The translations under genes were made by a program, and so were the position numbers. The notes under the pieces are model-generated. The model was given only the letters and a program-made list of their open reading frames with translations, did no database searches and was not told the origin of the DNA. Of a DNA stretch of 64,000 bases, positions 1-9,283 are shown piece by piece. The stretch spans positions 551,246-615,245 of the forward strand of contig NZ_FRAU01000001.1 in NCBI RefSeq assembly GCF_900142415.1. The letters run 5' to 3'. Position 1 is the stretch's first letter; each line of letters opens with the position of its first letter. The DNA comes from Rhodothermus profundi. GTDB taxonomy: Bacteria > Bacteroidota > Rhodothermia > Rhodothermales > Rhodothermaceae.

Positions 1-233
1 TGAAGCCGCCAGAGAGCAAGCATGCAGGCTATTGTAGCTACCGGATCATCCAGCCAGATCCCGATCCGATCCCCGCGCCCTACTCCTTCCTGTTGCAGTC
101 GGGCGAGAATCCTGCGCACCCGGTGTTCCAGAGCCCCGGCCGTAAGGGGCCCCGACGCCAGCCAGATCACCGGTTGGTCCGGCGCCCGGCTGCTCCACTG
201 AAAAAGAGGACAAATCAGGTTACGCGTGCTCAT
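1..233 (-). CDS. menE: o-succinylbenzoate--CoA ligase, N-terminal fragment
   Basis: Partial gene running off the left edge. Translation from the ATG at 231-233 starts MSTRNLICPLFQWSSRAPDQ and continues as the N-terminal end of an AMP-forming acyl-CoA ligase, with a segment ERVRRIL/GDRIGIWLDD-like region where such enzymes open with a lid and a GD-rich turn. MenE activates o-succinylbenzoate with ATP and CoA in menaquinone biosynthesis. The start overlaps the end of menC by 14 nt, which argues for translational coupling and fixes the assignment mostly by context; only about 77 residues are visible, so the catalytic motifs cannot be checked. Confidence 0.75.
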   Translation of the reverse strand, partial: MSTRNLICPLFQWSSRAPDQPVIWLASGPLTAGALEHRVRRILARLQQEGVGRGDRIGIWLDDPVATIACMLALWRL

Positions 234-1305
234 TGACCTCCTCCAGAACGGCTGCATTGAGACGCCAGGGACCCGTTAACGCGTCGGCTACCCGGGTTGC
301 CGGATGCAGCGCCAGCCGGGGATATACCACATCGTCAGCCAGCCAGTGGTAAGGATCCAGGCCAGCGGCCGCCTTGCTATGCGAGGCGGCGGCCAACGCC
401 AGCAGTCCACGGGTGCCTACGCCGGTCTCAAAGGCCGCGCTCCAGACCACGGTCATGCCCAGGGCGTTTGCTTCGCGAGCGCGTTGCCAGGCCCGCAGCA
501 GTCCCCCGATCAGGGCCGGCTTTAGCACCACGGCCGCCACGCCCTCCCAGCAGTGCAGCGGAACGTCTGGCTGCTCTGCCAACGTTTCGTCTAAGGCAAC
601 CGGTACCGGACTTCGACGCACAAAATCGTGGAGCTCGGCAGGATCACGCAACGGTTCCTCCAGATAAGCCACATTCCTATCGGCTATTGCCTCGGCAAAT
701 GTCAGCGCCTCGCGCAACGACCAGGCCCGGTTGGCATCCACACGCAACTCAACTTCTGGTCCCAGCAGGTTGCGCAGCAGCCTCACGTCCTGAGCGGCTT
801 CCTTCGGCGCATGCTGTCCCACTTTGACCTTCACCGCCTGATACCCAGCCGCTCGAATCGCCTGCAGTCGCTCTGGATGTTCTCGCCAGTCGATCGGAAT
901 CAGCGCATTGATCGAAACCATCGGCAGCGGATCCGGTGCCAACCAGGTATCCAGGCGTTTTCCCCGACGAGCAGCCTGGCACTGCGCAAGGGCCAGCTCG
1001 ACCCCCCACCGCACCGAAGCAGGCACGGATTCCAGGCTCTGCTCGACTGCTTCGGCCCATTCTGCCCAGGTGATCTCTGGCGGGAAAGAAGTCAGGCGAA
1101 ATAGCCGATCCTGCAGGATTCGGCCGGCTTCGTCGAGCGTCTCACGGCTAAAGCCCGGGAGAGGAGCAACTTCACCCCACCCAACAGCCTCCGCTTGCTG
1201 AATTTGTATCAGCCAGCCCTGCCGCACCCTGGCCCCTGACGGAAGGGAGATCCGCAGCGGCAATGCAAAACGAAACAGGCGCCAGGAAGTCTCCGGCATG
1301 GCCAT
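220..1305 (-). CDS. menC: o-succinylbenzoate synthase MenC
   Basis: Enolase-superfamily dehydratase that converts SHCHC to o-succinylbenzoate in cytoplasmic menaquinone synthesis. The 361-residue protein shows the superfamily residues in order: KVK at 159-161 (acid/base lysine), D190 in RVDANRAW, E216/E217 in YLEEPL, D239 in ALDET (metal ligands) and K262 in VVLKP on the opposite face. Its length is normal for MenC. One base separates it from the end of menA upstream and it overlaps menE by 14 nt downstream, so menA-menC-menE looks like one operon. A second in-frame Met two codons later is an equally possible start. Other enolase-superfamily racemases share the fold; the men context decides the call. 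Confidence 0.9.
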   Translation of the reverse strand: MAMPETSWRLFRFALPLRISLPSGARVRQGWLIQIQQAEAVGWGEVAPLPGFSRETLDEAGRILQDRLFRLTSFPPEITWAEWAEAVEQSLESVPASVRWGVELALAQCQAARRGKRLDTWLAPDPLPMVSINALIPIDWREHPERLQAIRAAGYQAVKVKVGQHAPKEAAQDVRLLRNLLGPEVELRVDANRAWSLREALTFAEAIADRNVAYLEEPLRDPAELHDFVRRSPVPVALDETLAEQPDVPLHCWEGVAAVVLKPALIGGLLRAWQRAREANALGMTVVWSAAFETGVGTRGLLALAAASHSKAAAGLDPYHWLADDVVYPRLALHPATRVADALTGPWRLNAAVLEEVNEHA

Positions 1306-1306
1306 T

Positions 1307-2227
1307 TCAGGTCAGCACCCACCCCAGTGAAAACAGTATGCTGTAGCTCAGCAGCAAGCGTCCGGTAGCGGCCAGTAACGCATTCAGCACGGCGCCCTCT
1401 TGCACACGCGCCAGCGTCCATATGGCCCGGACACTGGCCGGCAGTAGCGCGAGCACTGCTATCGCTCCCCCATGCCGATAGGTGACCAGATACCAGAGCA
1501 CTGGCAGCAGCAGCGCACTCAGCAAACAGAAGGCATACAAACCCACGCCGAAAGCTCGTCCAAAGCGCACCACAGGAGTCCGCTTACCGGCCTGCCGGTC
1601 TTCCTCAATGTCCCGTACGTTGTTTACCAGCAGGATCCCGGTCGAAATCAAACCCGGCGCCAATCCCATCAGCAGTACCTCTCCCGTGATGGAGAGTGTC
1701 TGCACATAATAGGTACCCCCTACAGCTACCGGTCCGAAAAAAATGAGCACAAAAAGTTCTCCCAGTCCCAGATAGGCCAGGGCGTACCGTCCACTTGTGT
1801 ACAGCACGCCGAAAAGAATCGAAAGCAAACCGATGGCCAGCACCGGCCAGCCTCCTCGCCAGATCAGGTAAAGGCCAGCCACCACAGCCAGTGCAAACAT
1901 CAATGCGGTTGCGCGCCGCATAGCCTCCGGGGTTACCAGACCGGCTGCCGTTACCCGCAATGGTCCCTTGCGCGTGGTCGTGTCCGCACCTTTCAAGTAA
2001 TCGGCGTAATCGTTGGCAAAGTTTGTCCCGATCTGTATCAACAGCGCCCCGACCAGCGCCAGCAGCGCCGATGGCACATGAACGCCCCCATCTGCCCAGG
2101 CCATCGCCGTGCCCATCAATACCGGGGCAACCGCCGCGGCAAGGGTCTTAGGACGCGCGGCCAATAGCCAGACGCGCCAGCGCGGAAGCGCCGGTACCGA
2201 AGCCGTTGAACCGGAACCATTCGGCAT
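1307..2227 (-). CDS. menA: 1,4-dihydroxy-2-naphthoate polyprenyltransferase MenA
   Basis: Integral membrane UbiA-family prenyltransferase that attaches the polyprenyl chain to DHNA, the first membrane-bound step of menaquinone synthesis. The 306-residue protein has the two Asp-rich diphosphate-binding motifs: NDYADYLKGAD at about 72-82, and NNVRDIEEDRQAGKRT at about 202-217. About eight hydrophobic helices lie around them. The sequence following the first motif (TTTRKGPLRVTAAGLVTP) is typical of MenA rather than UbiA. It lies 37 nt after the LysR gene and 1 nt before menC on the same strand. Confidence 0.92.
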   Translation of the reverse strand: MPNGSGSTASVPALPRWRVWLLAARPKTLAAAVAPVLMGTAMAWADGGVHVPSALLALVGALLIQIGTNFANDYADYLKGADTTTRKGPLRVTAAGLVTPEAMRRATALMFALAVVAGLYLIWRGGWPVLAIGLLSILFGVLYTSGRYALAYLGLGELFVLIFFGPVAVGGTYYVQTLSITGEVLLMGLAPGLISTGILLVNNVRDIEEDRQAGKRTPVVRFGRAFGVGLYAFCLLSALLLPVLWYLVTYRHGGAIAVLALLPASVRAIWTLARVQEGAVLNALLAATGRLLLSYSILFSLGWVLT

Positions 2228-2264
2228 GGGACCGCAGCCTTCTGCGTTTCAGGGATGGCCTCCT

Positions 2265-3179
2265 TCACGCAGCAGCCGCCCTTCCGTTCCAGTTTTTTGC
2301 GCGCCAGGCTTGAAGCACCTCCTCAAATGCCTGCGCGGCCCTGCTTACATAGGCCCCACGGCGACGCACTATCCCTACCGTCCGCCGAGGCGGCGGCGCA
2401 GGCAGGCGAACCGCGCGCAACCCGCAGGCCGTTTCCAAACGCAGCGTTAAGGCAGGCAATATGGTGGCTACTCGCAGCTTACGAACCAGATGCAACAACC
2501 CTTCGATCGCATTTATCTCCAGCATTACTTTCGGGCGCACGCCCATCGCCCGGGCCCAGCGATCCCAGAGTCGCCGCGTGCAGTACGTAGCAGGCAGGAG
2601 GGCCAGTGGAATCTGCGTAAGCATGTCCAGCGAAGCCACACGCTGCGCGGCCAGCGCATGGTCCGAGGGCACAACCAGCACAAGCTCTTCCTCAAACAAC
2701 GGCACAGTTTCCAGACCGTCAGATCCCGGCGGCACAAAACTGAGCCCCAGATGGAAACGCCCTTCCAGCACACCGGCCTCTACCTCGTCGGCAGGCAACT
2801 CCAGCACCTGCAACCGGATCCCCGGATACATGCGCGTAAATGTTGCGACAGCGTAGGGAATCAGATAGGCTTGCACTGTCTGCACGGCCCCTACCATCAG
2901 GCTCCCCCGCTGCAGTCCCTGCAGCTCATCCAGCGCCACCTGCATAGCCTCCAGCTCGGCCAGCACGCGTCGGGCATGCGCCGCCACCACTTCACCTGCC
3001 GCTGTCAACCGCACCGGCGTCACCGACCGATCTATCAGCACCTCGCCCAACGCCTCCTCCAGCTTCCGAATCTGCTGCGAAAGCGCAGGCTGCGAAACAA
3101 AGCAGCGCGCAGCAGCCCGCGTGAAATGTCCTTCTTCCGCGACGGCCAACAGGTAACGAAGCGATCGCAGCTCGATCAT
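2265..3179 (-). CDS. LysR-family transcriptional regulator
   Basis: A 304-residue LysR-type regulator. The N-terminal winged helix-turn-helix (about residues 1-60) reads MIELRSLRYLLAVAEEGHFT, then RAAARCFVSQPALSQQIRKL. This is followed by a linker helix and a periplasmic-binding-protein-like effector domain (about 90-290). LysR proteins often regulate a divergent gene; here the divergent gene is the protoglobin, and the 99-bp gap between the two start codons is strongly AT-rich. It is also the first gene of a run with menA, menC and menE (37 nt to menA), so it may be co-transcribed with them. The effector cannot be read from sequence. Confidence 0.88.
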   Translation of the reverse strand: MIELRSLRYLLAVAEEGHFTRAAARCFVSQPALSQQIRKLEEALGEVLIDRSVTPVRLTAAGEVVAAHARRVLAELEAMQVALDELQGLQRGSLMVGAVQTVQAYLIPYAVATFTRMYPGIRLQVLELPADEVEAGVLEGRFHLGLSFVPPGSDGLETVPLFEEELVLVVPSDHALAAQRVASLDMLTQIPLALLPATYCTRRLWDRWARAMGVRPKVMLEINAIEGLLHLVRKLRVATILPALTLRLETACGLRAVRLPAPPPRRTVGIVRRRGAYVSRAAQAFEEVLQAWRAKNWNGRAAAA

Positions 3180-3183
3180 AAGT

Positions 3184-3223
3184 ATAAGTTATCGCTTTTA
3201 GAAAAATTAAATATTTTACTTAT
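3184..3223. promoter_or_regulatory. AT-rich divergent promoter region with inverted repeat
   Basis: Between the LysR and protoglobin start codons lies an AT-rich stretch (about 3180-3240) that stands out from the GC-rich flanks. It contains ATAAGT at 3184-3189 and the complementary ACTTAT at 3218-3223, with an A/T-only core between them. Placement and base composition fit a divergent promoter with a LysR-type operator. The repeat is short and could be chance in AT-rich DNA. Confidence 0.35.
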
Positions 3224-3278
3224 TGAAGATATCCTCTTACCTTACTGCTGTCAAGTGCCACCCAACCTCTGGACGGCT

Positions 3279-3869
3279 ATGACGACCCAGACAATCCCAG
3301 GCTATACGTATGGACATCCGGACGTAGCGCGCTCGCCTGTCTCTATGGAGGAATTTGAGCGGCTTAAACAAACCGTATTATTCACCGAGGAAGACGTACA
3401 CTACCTGCGCATGGCGGGCGACGTGCTGGCCGATCAAATCGAGGACGTACTGGACCTGTGGTATGGGTTTGTAGGAAGTCATCCCCATCTGCTTTACTAC
3501 TTCCAGGGGCCAGATGGACAGCCTATTCCGTCCTACCTGGAGCGCGTGCGAGCTCGTTTTGGTCAATGGATCCTGGACACCTGCCGGCGCCCCTATGATC
3601 AGGACTGGCTCAACTATCAGATGGAGATCGGGCTCCGGCACCATCGAACGAAAAAGAACCAGACCGACGGCGTCCCGGCTCCTCCCCACATTCCACTGCG
3701 CTATCTGATTGCCTTCATTGTTCCCATTACCCTCACCATCCGGGATTTTCTGGCCCGCAAGGGGCATTCCCCCGAAACGGTCGAAAAGATGCACCAGGCC
3801 TGGTTCAAAGCTGTCACGCTCCAGGTAGTCCTCTGGAGCTATCCGTACGCTCGGGACGGCGACTTTTGA
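3279..3869 (+). CDS. Protoglobin (single-domain sensor-type globin)
   Basis: A 196-residue stand-alone heme protein of the protoglobin family, starting at ATG 3279. The reading frame is open further upstream, but that part is antisense to the LysR gene and has no globin features. Key residues line up with Methanosarcina acetivorans protoglobin with a one-residue offset: W61/Y62 (distal B9/B10), F94 (E11), and H121 in GLRHHRTKKN as proximal heme ligand. The C-terminal helices (YLIAFIVPITLTIRDFLARK) are typical. There is no output domain, so it probably binds O2, NO or CO, or acts as a redox protein, rather than signalling by itself. It is divergent from LysR and convergent with the molybdenum hydroxylase gene, with only 6 nt between their ends. 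Confidence 0.88.
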   Translation: MTTQTIPGYTYGHPDVARSPVSMEEFERLKQTVLFTEEDVHYLRMAGDVLADQIEDVLDLWYGFVGSHPHLLYYFQGPDGQPIPSYLERVRARFGQWILDTCRRPYDQDWLNYQMEIGLRHHRTKKNQTDGVPAPPHIPLRYLIAFIVPITLTIRDFLARKGHSPETVEKMHQAWFKAVTLQVVLWSYPYARDGDF

Positions 3870-3875
3870 GCCGGC

Positions 3876-6098
3876 TCAGCTCCGAAGCATCTCTGCCCGG
3901 ATGGGCAATTGGCGAAGGCGACGACCTGTGGCGGCGTAGATTGCATTAGCCAGAGCCGGAGCCACGGGAGGCACCGGGGGTTCGCCCAGGCCGGTTGGTT
4001 CCTGGTCGCTTTCCACGAAGTAGACTTCAATGGTTGGCGGCACCTCGCGCTGTCGCAGCAGGGGGTAGGTGTCAAAGTTGGTGATGGTGATCCGGCCTCC
4101 CTCCAGGGTAGCTTCTGCCTTTAAGGCAGTCCACAGACCATCCAGAATGCCGCCCACGGCCTGGGCTTCTGCGCCGTTCGGATTAATGATGCGTCCGCAG
4201 TCGATCGCCGCGACCACGCGATGCACGTGCACCTGGCCTTCGTCGTCCACCGAGGCTTCCACAACTTCGGCTACGTAACTTCGGAATGACCAGTGGCAGG
4301 CGATGCCCCGGCCGTGGCCTTCGGGCAACGGCTGTCCCCATCCCGCTTTTTCGGCTGCCAGCTCCAGCACGCGGCGTAGGCGGGCCGGGTCGTAGCCATA
4401 GGGCCCATCTGTGCGGGCTTCCATGTCGAACAGTTCCAGGCGATAGGCCAGCGGATCGCGACCGGCGGCCGCTGCCATCTCATCGATGAAGCTCTCGACC
4501 GCAAACGCCGTGTGCGTGTGATCGACCGAACGCCACCAACCGCGTGGCAGCGGACTCTGGAAGGGATGGTATTCGAGCCGCCAATTCGGCACGCGATACG
4601 GCAGCAGATCGGCTCCCCCGACCTCCGAGCGGTGCTGGTCGGGCGCCTCAGGTCCCTGCAACGTAGCGCGAATAGAAGTCGAAACCACGCGATGATACCA
4701 GGCCAGAGGTTGACCGCGTTCATCCAGTGCAGCACGAATGCGATGAACGGCCATCGGACGGTAAAAATCAAATTGCAGGTCATCTTCGCGCGTCCAGACT
4801 ACCTGCACCGGCGCACCGACAGCCTTTGAAATCAAGGCCGCTTCCACGGCATAATCCGGATTCAGTCGGCGGCCAAACCCGCCTCCCAGCAGCGTGATAA
4901 AGACGCGTACGTTTCGCTCCGGAATGCCCAGCGCCTGGGCTGTAGCGCGAGCTACCCAGGCAGGAATTTGCACAGGCGCCCAGATCGTACACCGGTTGCC
5001 TTCGACATGCGCGGTGGCATTCATTGGCTCCATCGGCGCATGTGCCAGGAAGGGCACAGCATAGGTGGCGTCGACACGCCGGGCTCCTTGATCCAGTGCT
5101 TTTTCTACAACACCCCGCTCGCGGATTACCTGACCGGGCCTGGCAGCTAGCGCCTGCATCTGCTCCAGATAAGCTGCCGAGCTGTGCGCGGCAGCTTCAC
5201 CGGGCTCCCATTCAACGCGCAGCGCCTGCCGCCCTTTCAAAGCCGCCCACGTATGCTCGGCCACCACGGCCACGCCCGGTCGCACATGCACATCCGCACC
5301 AATTGCGGGTACCTCGACGACCGTCCGCACGCCGGGGACCTGACGCGCTGCGGTATCGTCGTAGCTTCGCAACCGACCGGTAATGTAGGGGCACCGCACC
5401 ACACTGGCCACCAGCATGCCAGGCACATGCATGTCGATACCGTACGTGGCCCGGCCCGTAATGATCTCGGGCACATCCACCCCGATGTGCGGCCGGCCGA
5501 TCAGTTGAAATGCAGCTGGATCCTTCAGGGACACTGTTGCAGGAGGCTCCAGGCGCGCTGCTTCCGCTGCCAGCTCCCCGTAGGCAAGCACATCCCGTCC
5601 GTTCGGATGCAACACCTGCCCTTTTTTCGTACGGCAACGTGCCGGATCGACGCCCCATCGCCGGGCCGCGGCTTCGACAAGCAGCACCCGGGCCATCGCT
5701 CCAGCCTCGCGCAGCTCCTGCCAGCGCGTCCGCACGCTGCTGCTGCCTCCCGTTCCCTGGTTTCCGTATCTGGGATCCAGGGGAGCCTGCTCCACCCGCA
5801 CCTGCTCCCAGTCGGCGTCTAACTCTTCGGCGACCAGCAGGGCCAGCGAAGTACGCACGCCCTGCCCCATCTCCGACTTGGGCACGTAAATGCGCACCGT
5901 GCCGTCCGGGTCGATCTGCACATAAGGATTCAGTTCCACGGGAGCTTCTGCACGCGCCTGCCCACTGTGGGGCACCAGACTCCCGATCAACAAGCCTCCC
6001 GTGGCAGCTACACCCACCTTCAGGAAGTCCCGTCGGGTGAGCGTAACCGGACGGCGACGCGCTTCCAGACGTTCTAAAATGAGCTCATAGCCATTCAT
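3876..6098 (-). CDS. Molybdopterin-binding hydroxylase large subunit, Tat-exported (IorB type)
   Basis: A 740-residue xanthine oxidase-family molybdenum subunit of the isoquinoline 1-oxidoreductase/aldehyde dehydrogenase type. Residues 20-27 (LTRRDFLK) plus the hydrophobic stretch that follows form a twin-arginine signal, so the enzyme should be folded with its cofactor and exported. [12 protein letters not shown] at about 75-86 and [12 protein letters not shown] near the C-terminus (Glu at about 706, the family's catalytic Glu) are recognisable. It overlaps the 2Fe-2S subunit gene by 4 nt (ATGA). The substrate (aldehyde or N-heterocycle) cannot be read from sequence. No FAD subunit is present, consistent with IorAB-like enzymes that pass electrons to a cytochrome or other periplasmic acceptor. 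Confidence 0.88.
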   Translation of the reverse strand: MNGYELILERLEARRRPVTLTRRDFLKVGVAATGGLLIGSLVPHSGQARAEAPVELNPYVQIDPDGTVRIYVPKSEMGQGVRTSLALLVAEELDADWEQVRVEQAPLDPRYGNQGTGGSSSVRTRWQELREAGAMARVLLVEAAARRWGVDPARCRTKKGQVLHPNGRDVLAYGELAAEAARLEPPATVSLKDPAAFQLIGRPHIGVDVPEIITGRATYGIDMHVPGMLVASVVRCPYITGRLRSYDDTAARQVPGVRTVVEVPAIGADVHVRPGVAVVAEHTWAALKGRQALRVEWEPGEAAAHSSAAYLEQMQALAARPGQVIRERGVVEKALDQGARRVDATYAVPFLAHAPMEPMNATAHVEGNRCTIWAPVQIPAWVARATAQALGIPERNVRVFITLLGGGFGRRLNPDYAVEAALISKAVGAPVQVVWTREDDLQFDFYRPMAVHRIRAALDERGQPLAWYHRVVSTSIRATLQGPEAPDQHRSEVGGADLLPYRVPNWRLEYHPFQSPLPRGWWRSVDHTHTAFAVESFIDEMAAAAGRDPLAYRLELFDMEARTDGPYGYDPARLRRVLELAAEKAGWGQPLPEGHGRGIACHWSFRSYVAEVVEASVDDEGQVHVHRVVAAIDCGRIINPNGAEAQAVGGILDGLWTALKAEATLEGGRITITNFDTYPLLRQREVPPTIEVYFVESDQEPTGLGEPPVPPVAPALANAIYAATGRRLRQLPIRAEMLRS

Positions 6099-6571
6099 CG
6101 CAGCCCCTCCTGCCGCATCAGTTCAGCAGCGCGGCGTATGGCCTGACGAATCCGTAAATAGGTGCCGCAACGACACAGGTTACCGGCCATGGCGGCCACA
6201 ATCTCTTCGTCGGTGGGATCAGGATGCTGCTGCAGCAGGGCAGCGGCTGTCATGAGCTGACCTGCCTGGCAGTAGCCGCACTGCGGCACGTTGAGCTCAC
6301 GCCAGGCTCGTTGCAGCGGATGATTGCCTGCTGGATCCAGGCCTTCAATCGTCGTAATAGGTTGGCCGGCCACCGCCGAGACAGGCAACACGCAGGAGCG
6401 CACAGGGGCACCATTCAGGTGGACCGTGCAGGCTCCACAAAGCGCTTTCCCACAACCAAATTTGGTCCCTTTCAGGCCCAGCACATCCCGCAGCACCCAG
6501 AGCAAAGGCATGTCAGGAGGCACTTCGACTGTATGCCGGGTGCCGTTGACGAGCAATTCAAACCGTTCCAT
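6095..6571 (-). CDS. 2Fe-2S subunit of molybdenum hydroxylase (IorA type)
   Basis: Small iron-sulfur subunit with two 2Fe-2S clusters. The first is plant-ferredoxin type ([16 protein letters not shown] plus a later Cys in VRSCVLP). The second is the all-helical type (CGYCQAGQ and [11 protein letters not shown]). I chose the ATG at 6571 ([10 protein letters not shown]) because GAAGAAGG lies just upstream and the family starts there; an in-frame ATG 20 codons earlier adds no conserved sequence. This gives 158 residues, the normal size. It is the first gene of the pair and its stop overlaps the large-subunit start. It has no signal of its own, so it should ride out with the Tat-bearing partner. 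Confidence 0.9.
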   Translation of the reverse strand: MERFELLVNGTRHTVEVPPDMPLLWVLRDVLGLKGTKFGCGKALCGACTVHLNGAPVRSCVLPVSAVAGQPITTIEGLDPAGNHPLQRAWRELNVPQCGYCQAGQLMTAAALLQQHPDPTDEEIVAAMAGNLCRCGTYLRIRQAIRRAAELMRQEGLR

Positions 6572-6659
6572 TATGCCTTCTTCGCAGGTACCTGTTGCTT
6601 GCATGTTACGATGAAATATATCATCTTGCAAGTAAGAGATCGATCAATCCCCTGGGATC

Positions 6660-7556
6660 ATGAACCGTCGCTCCTTTCTGCAGCAAACCGTTGCTGCATG
6701 CCTGTTGCCCCTGATCGGGCCTCGCAGGTTGTCCTTGCAGGAAGATCCGTTTCGCCTACTTCGCCGTAATGTGGGAATTTTTACCGGGCGCGGCGGTACT
6801 ATTGGCTGGTTGGCCACCTCCGAGGCGCTGATTGTGGTGGACGCGCAGTTTCCCGAAACCGCCACACAGTGCTGGGAAGGATTGCATGCACGCACTGAGC
6901 GCAGGATTGACGCGCTCATCAATACCCATCACCATCGGGATCACACAGCAGGCAATCGGGCACTGAAGCCGCACGCGCGCCAGATCATTGCGCATCGCAA
7001 CGTTCCGGAGCTTCAGCGCCGTGCAGCCCGGCAGCAGGGCACGCTGGACCAGCAGGTCTATGCCGACCGTACGTTTGACACGCAGCTCATGCTCGAAGCG
7101 GGCGACGAGCGCGTGCACGTCGTCTACTATGGGCCTGCGCATACAGGCGGCGATGCCATCATCTTTTTTGAAAAAGCTAACATCGTACACGTAGGAGATC
7201 TGGTCTTCAACCGGATGCCCTGTTTCATTGACCTGCCCGGGGGAGCGACAACGGAAGGATGGATTGCTGCCCTGGAACGGCTACATACTACCTACGAGTC
7301 AGACACCCAGTTCATCTTTGGCCACGGGCATCCCAGGTACGGCGTTGTTGGCAGCCGCGCCGATCTTCTGGTGATGCGCGACTTTCTGGAGGGGCTGCGG
7401 CGCTACGTTGAAGCAGGGCTCAAAGCTGGAAAGTCGGTTGACGAACTGGCGGCTGTCGACCGTCTACCGGATTTTCCGGAACATTACCTGGAAAGCTGGC
7501 AGCAGGGTATTCCCAATGCCATTCGCGCGGTTTACCAGGAGCTCACCGGTTCATAG
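6660..7556 (+). CDS. Metallo-beta-lactamase-fold hydrolase, probably exported
   Basis: A 298-residue MBL-fold protein. The N-terminus MNRRSFLQQTVAACLLPLIG looks like a Tat signal. The zinc motif HxHxDH is at residues 90-95 (THHHRDHTAGN); further ligands are probably in GPAHTGGDA, VHVGD and FGHGHP. The family includes beta-lactamases, quinoprotein-relay hydrolases and thioesterases; the substrate is unknown. It is transcribed divergently from the molybdenum hydroxylase pair (start codons 88 nt apart), and both products carry Tat-like signals, so a shared periplasmic role is possible. Its 3' end overlaps the convergent menD gene by 25 nt. Confidence 0.82.
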   Translation: MNRRSFLQQTVAACLLPLIGPRRLSLQEDPFRLLRRNVGIFTGRGGTIGWLATSEALIVVDAQFPETATQCWEGLHARTERRIDALINTHHHRDHTAGNRALKPHARQIIAHRNVPELQRRAARQQGTLDQQVYADRTFDTQLMLEAGDERVHVVYYGPAHTGGDAIIFFEKANIVHVGDLVFNRMPCFIDLPGGATTEGWIAALERLHTTYESDTQFIFGHGHPRYGVVGSRADLLVMRDFLEGLRRYVEAGLKAGKSVDELAAVDRLPDFPEHYLESWQQGIPNAIRAVYQELTGS

Positions 7557-9283
7557 AAAGCGGTCCGGATATCGCTGAGCATCGCCTCCAGCTCCTGCCA
7601 GCGCGCATAGGTGCGAGTGCGCCGGGTGCGCACTTCGATGAGCGTCGCAGTCGGACGAGTGCACGCTTCACGGTAAGCCTGCGCTAGCTCTGCAAGTGTT
7701 CGGGGAGCTGCATAGTCCAGGCCAAACAGCGCGGCTGCCTGTTCAAACCTCAGCCCATGAGGCGTTCCAAAGAAGGGCTCAAACATGTTGGTATGGGCGG
7801 CGACAGGAAGAAATGAGAAAATACCCCCCCCGTCGTTGTTCAGCACGACCACAACGACGGGTCGGTTGCGCAACAACGCCAGGCTGTTCAGGTCGTGCAG
7901 CAACGCCAGATCGCCGATCAGCAGCGTTACGGGGCGTTCCAGCCCCCAGCCGAAGCCCGTTGCGGTGGCTACGGTGCCGTCAATGCCACTGGCGCCACGA
8001 TTGGCTGCCACCGGAGGTTGCGGCCCGTCAGGAGCAGCCCAGGTATGCATCAGTCGTACCGGCAGACTGCTGGCCAGCACCAGTCCGTGCGTTGGAGGCA
8101 GCCAGCGCCCCAGGTGCCAGGCCACGTCTGGTTCGGCCAGTTCGCCCTCGTCAAACTGTTCCTGCAAACGGTCTTGAATGGCCCTGTTGGCCTGTTGCCA
8201 GTGGCAGGTCCAGGCAGACGGTTGCGCTGCAGAGGGCCATGCTTCGCATAGGGCGGCGCAGGCATGAGCGACGTCCGCCTCTATGCGCCACGTTACCCGA
8301 TGCGTTGGATCGAGCCGTGCCGGACTGTCGTGCACATGCACGTAGCAGCGCAGCCGGGCAGCTTTTACGAATTGAAGCAGGCGTTTAGAGACAAAGCGTC
8401 CGCCTACATGCAGCACGGCTTCTGGTTGCAAGGCGTGGGCAGCGCGTTCTGGATCGCGTAACAGCAGTTCGGCAAACGGAACATGCGGAAACGCATCAGC
8501 TCCCAGACGCAACCCGGACGTTACATCCGCCAACAGGGGCCAGCCCAGATGCGCTGCCAGTTTTGCAACGTGCGCTGCCGCGCCAAGCGAGCGCAGCCGT
8601 CCGGCTATGATGACCCCTCGTTCTACAGACCGAAGCGTAGCCGCCAGCTCGGCAACCGTGGCGGCATGCGGCCTCATCTCGGGCCCTGCATACCGCGTAT
8701 GCGGCGTTTCGGCGACTTCCATGGTACGAAGTGTCTCTGGCTGAGGCACCAGCGGTTCGCGAAAGGGACAGTTCAGGTGGACCGGACCTGCCGGTGGCCG
8801 CATACTGCGATAGACCGCCTGGCTTACGGTGGTTTGAACCAGTGCTGGTTCCAGGTCCGCATCGGGCACAGGAAGCTCAAATTGCCAGCGCACGTACGAC
8901 CCGAAAAGTTTTACCTGGTCAATCGTCTGGTTGGCACCAGTGTCGCGCAGCTCGGGCGGTCGGTCAGCGGTGAGTAGAAGTAGAGGTACCTCATCCTGGC
9001 TTGCTTCAATCACAGCAGGGAATCCATTGGCGACCGCCGTGCCTGAAGTGGTGATCCAGGCGGCGGGTCGTCCTGTAGCACGAGCGTAGCCCAGTGCCAG
9101 AAAAGCCGTCCCGCGCTCGTCATAATGAACCACAGCATGCGCATCCGGATGACGGGCCACGGCCGCTACCAGCGGTGTTGACCGTGATCCCGGGGCGATG
9201 CAGAAGTGCGTTACGCCACAGCGCACCAGCTCATCAACGAGCCGGTCTGCCCAGTGCTGCTGATTATGAACGTCGAAGCTCAA
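7532..9283 (-). CDS. menD: SEPHCHC synthase MenD
   Basis: Thiamine diphosphate enzyme that condenses 2-oxoglutarate-derived succinyl semialdehyde with isochorismate in menaquinone synthesis. The 583 residues show the MenD start CIAPGSRSTPLVAAV (28-42), the catalytic Glu at 56 in HYDERGTAFLALG, NCPFREPL (171-178), and the ThDP/Mg motif GDLALLHDLN (457-466) followed by NNDGGGIFSFLP. The length is normal. It overlaps the menF end by 20 nt, so the two are translationally coupled. The next expected genes, menH and menB, do not follow; a convergent hydrolase gene does. Confidence 0.95.
   Translation of the reverse strand: MSFDVHNQQHWADRLVDELVRCGVTHFCIAPGSRSTPLVAAVARHPDAHAVVHYDERGTAFLALGYARATGRPAAWITTSGTAVANGFPAVIEASQDEVPLLLLTADRPPELRDTGANQTIDQVKLFGSYVRWQFELPVPDADLEPALVQTTVSQAVYRSMRPPAGPVHLNCPFREPLVPQPETLRTMEVAETPHTRYAGPEMRPHAATVAELAATLRSVERGVIIAGRLRSLGAAAHVAKLAAHLGWPLLADVTSGLRLGADAFPHVPFAELLLRDPERAAHALQPEAVLHVGGRFVSKRLLQFVKAARLRCYVHVHDSPARLDPTHRVTWRIEADVAHACAALCEAWPSAAQPSAWTCHWQQANRAIQDRLQEQFDEGELAEPDVAWHLGRWLPPTHGLVLASSLPVRLMHTWAAPDGPQPPVAANRGASGIDGTVATATGFGWGLERPVTLLIGDLALLHDLNSLALLRNRPVVVVVLNNDGGGIFSFLPVAAHTNMFEPFFGTPHGLRFEQAAALFGLDYAAPRTLAELAQAYREACTRPTATLIEVRTRRTRTYARWQELEAMLSDIRTAFYEPVSSW

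Noticed and set aside
2490-3278. Long plus-strand open frame continuing upstream of the protoglobin
   Set aside because: It is antisense to the LysR gene, has His/Gln-rich low-complexity sequence and no homology; only the part from 3279 matches a globin.
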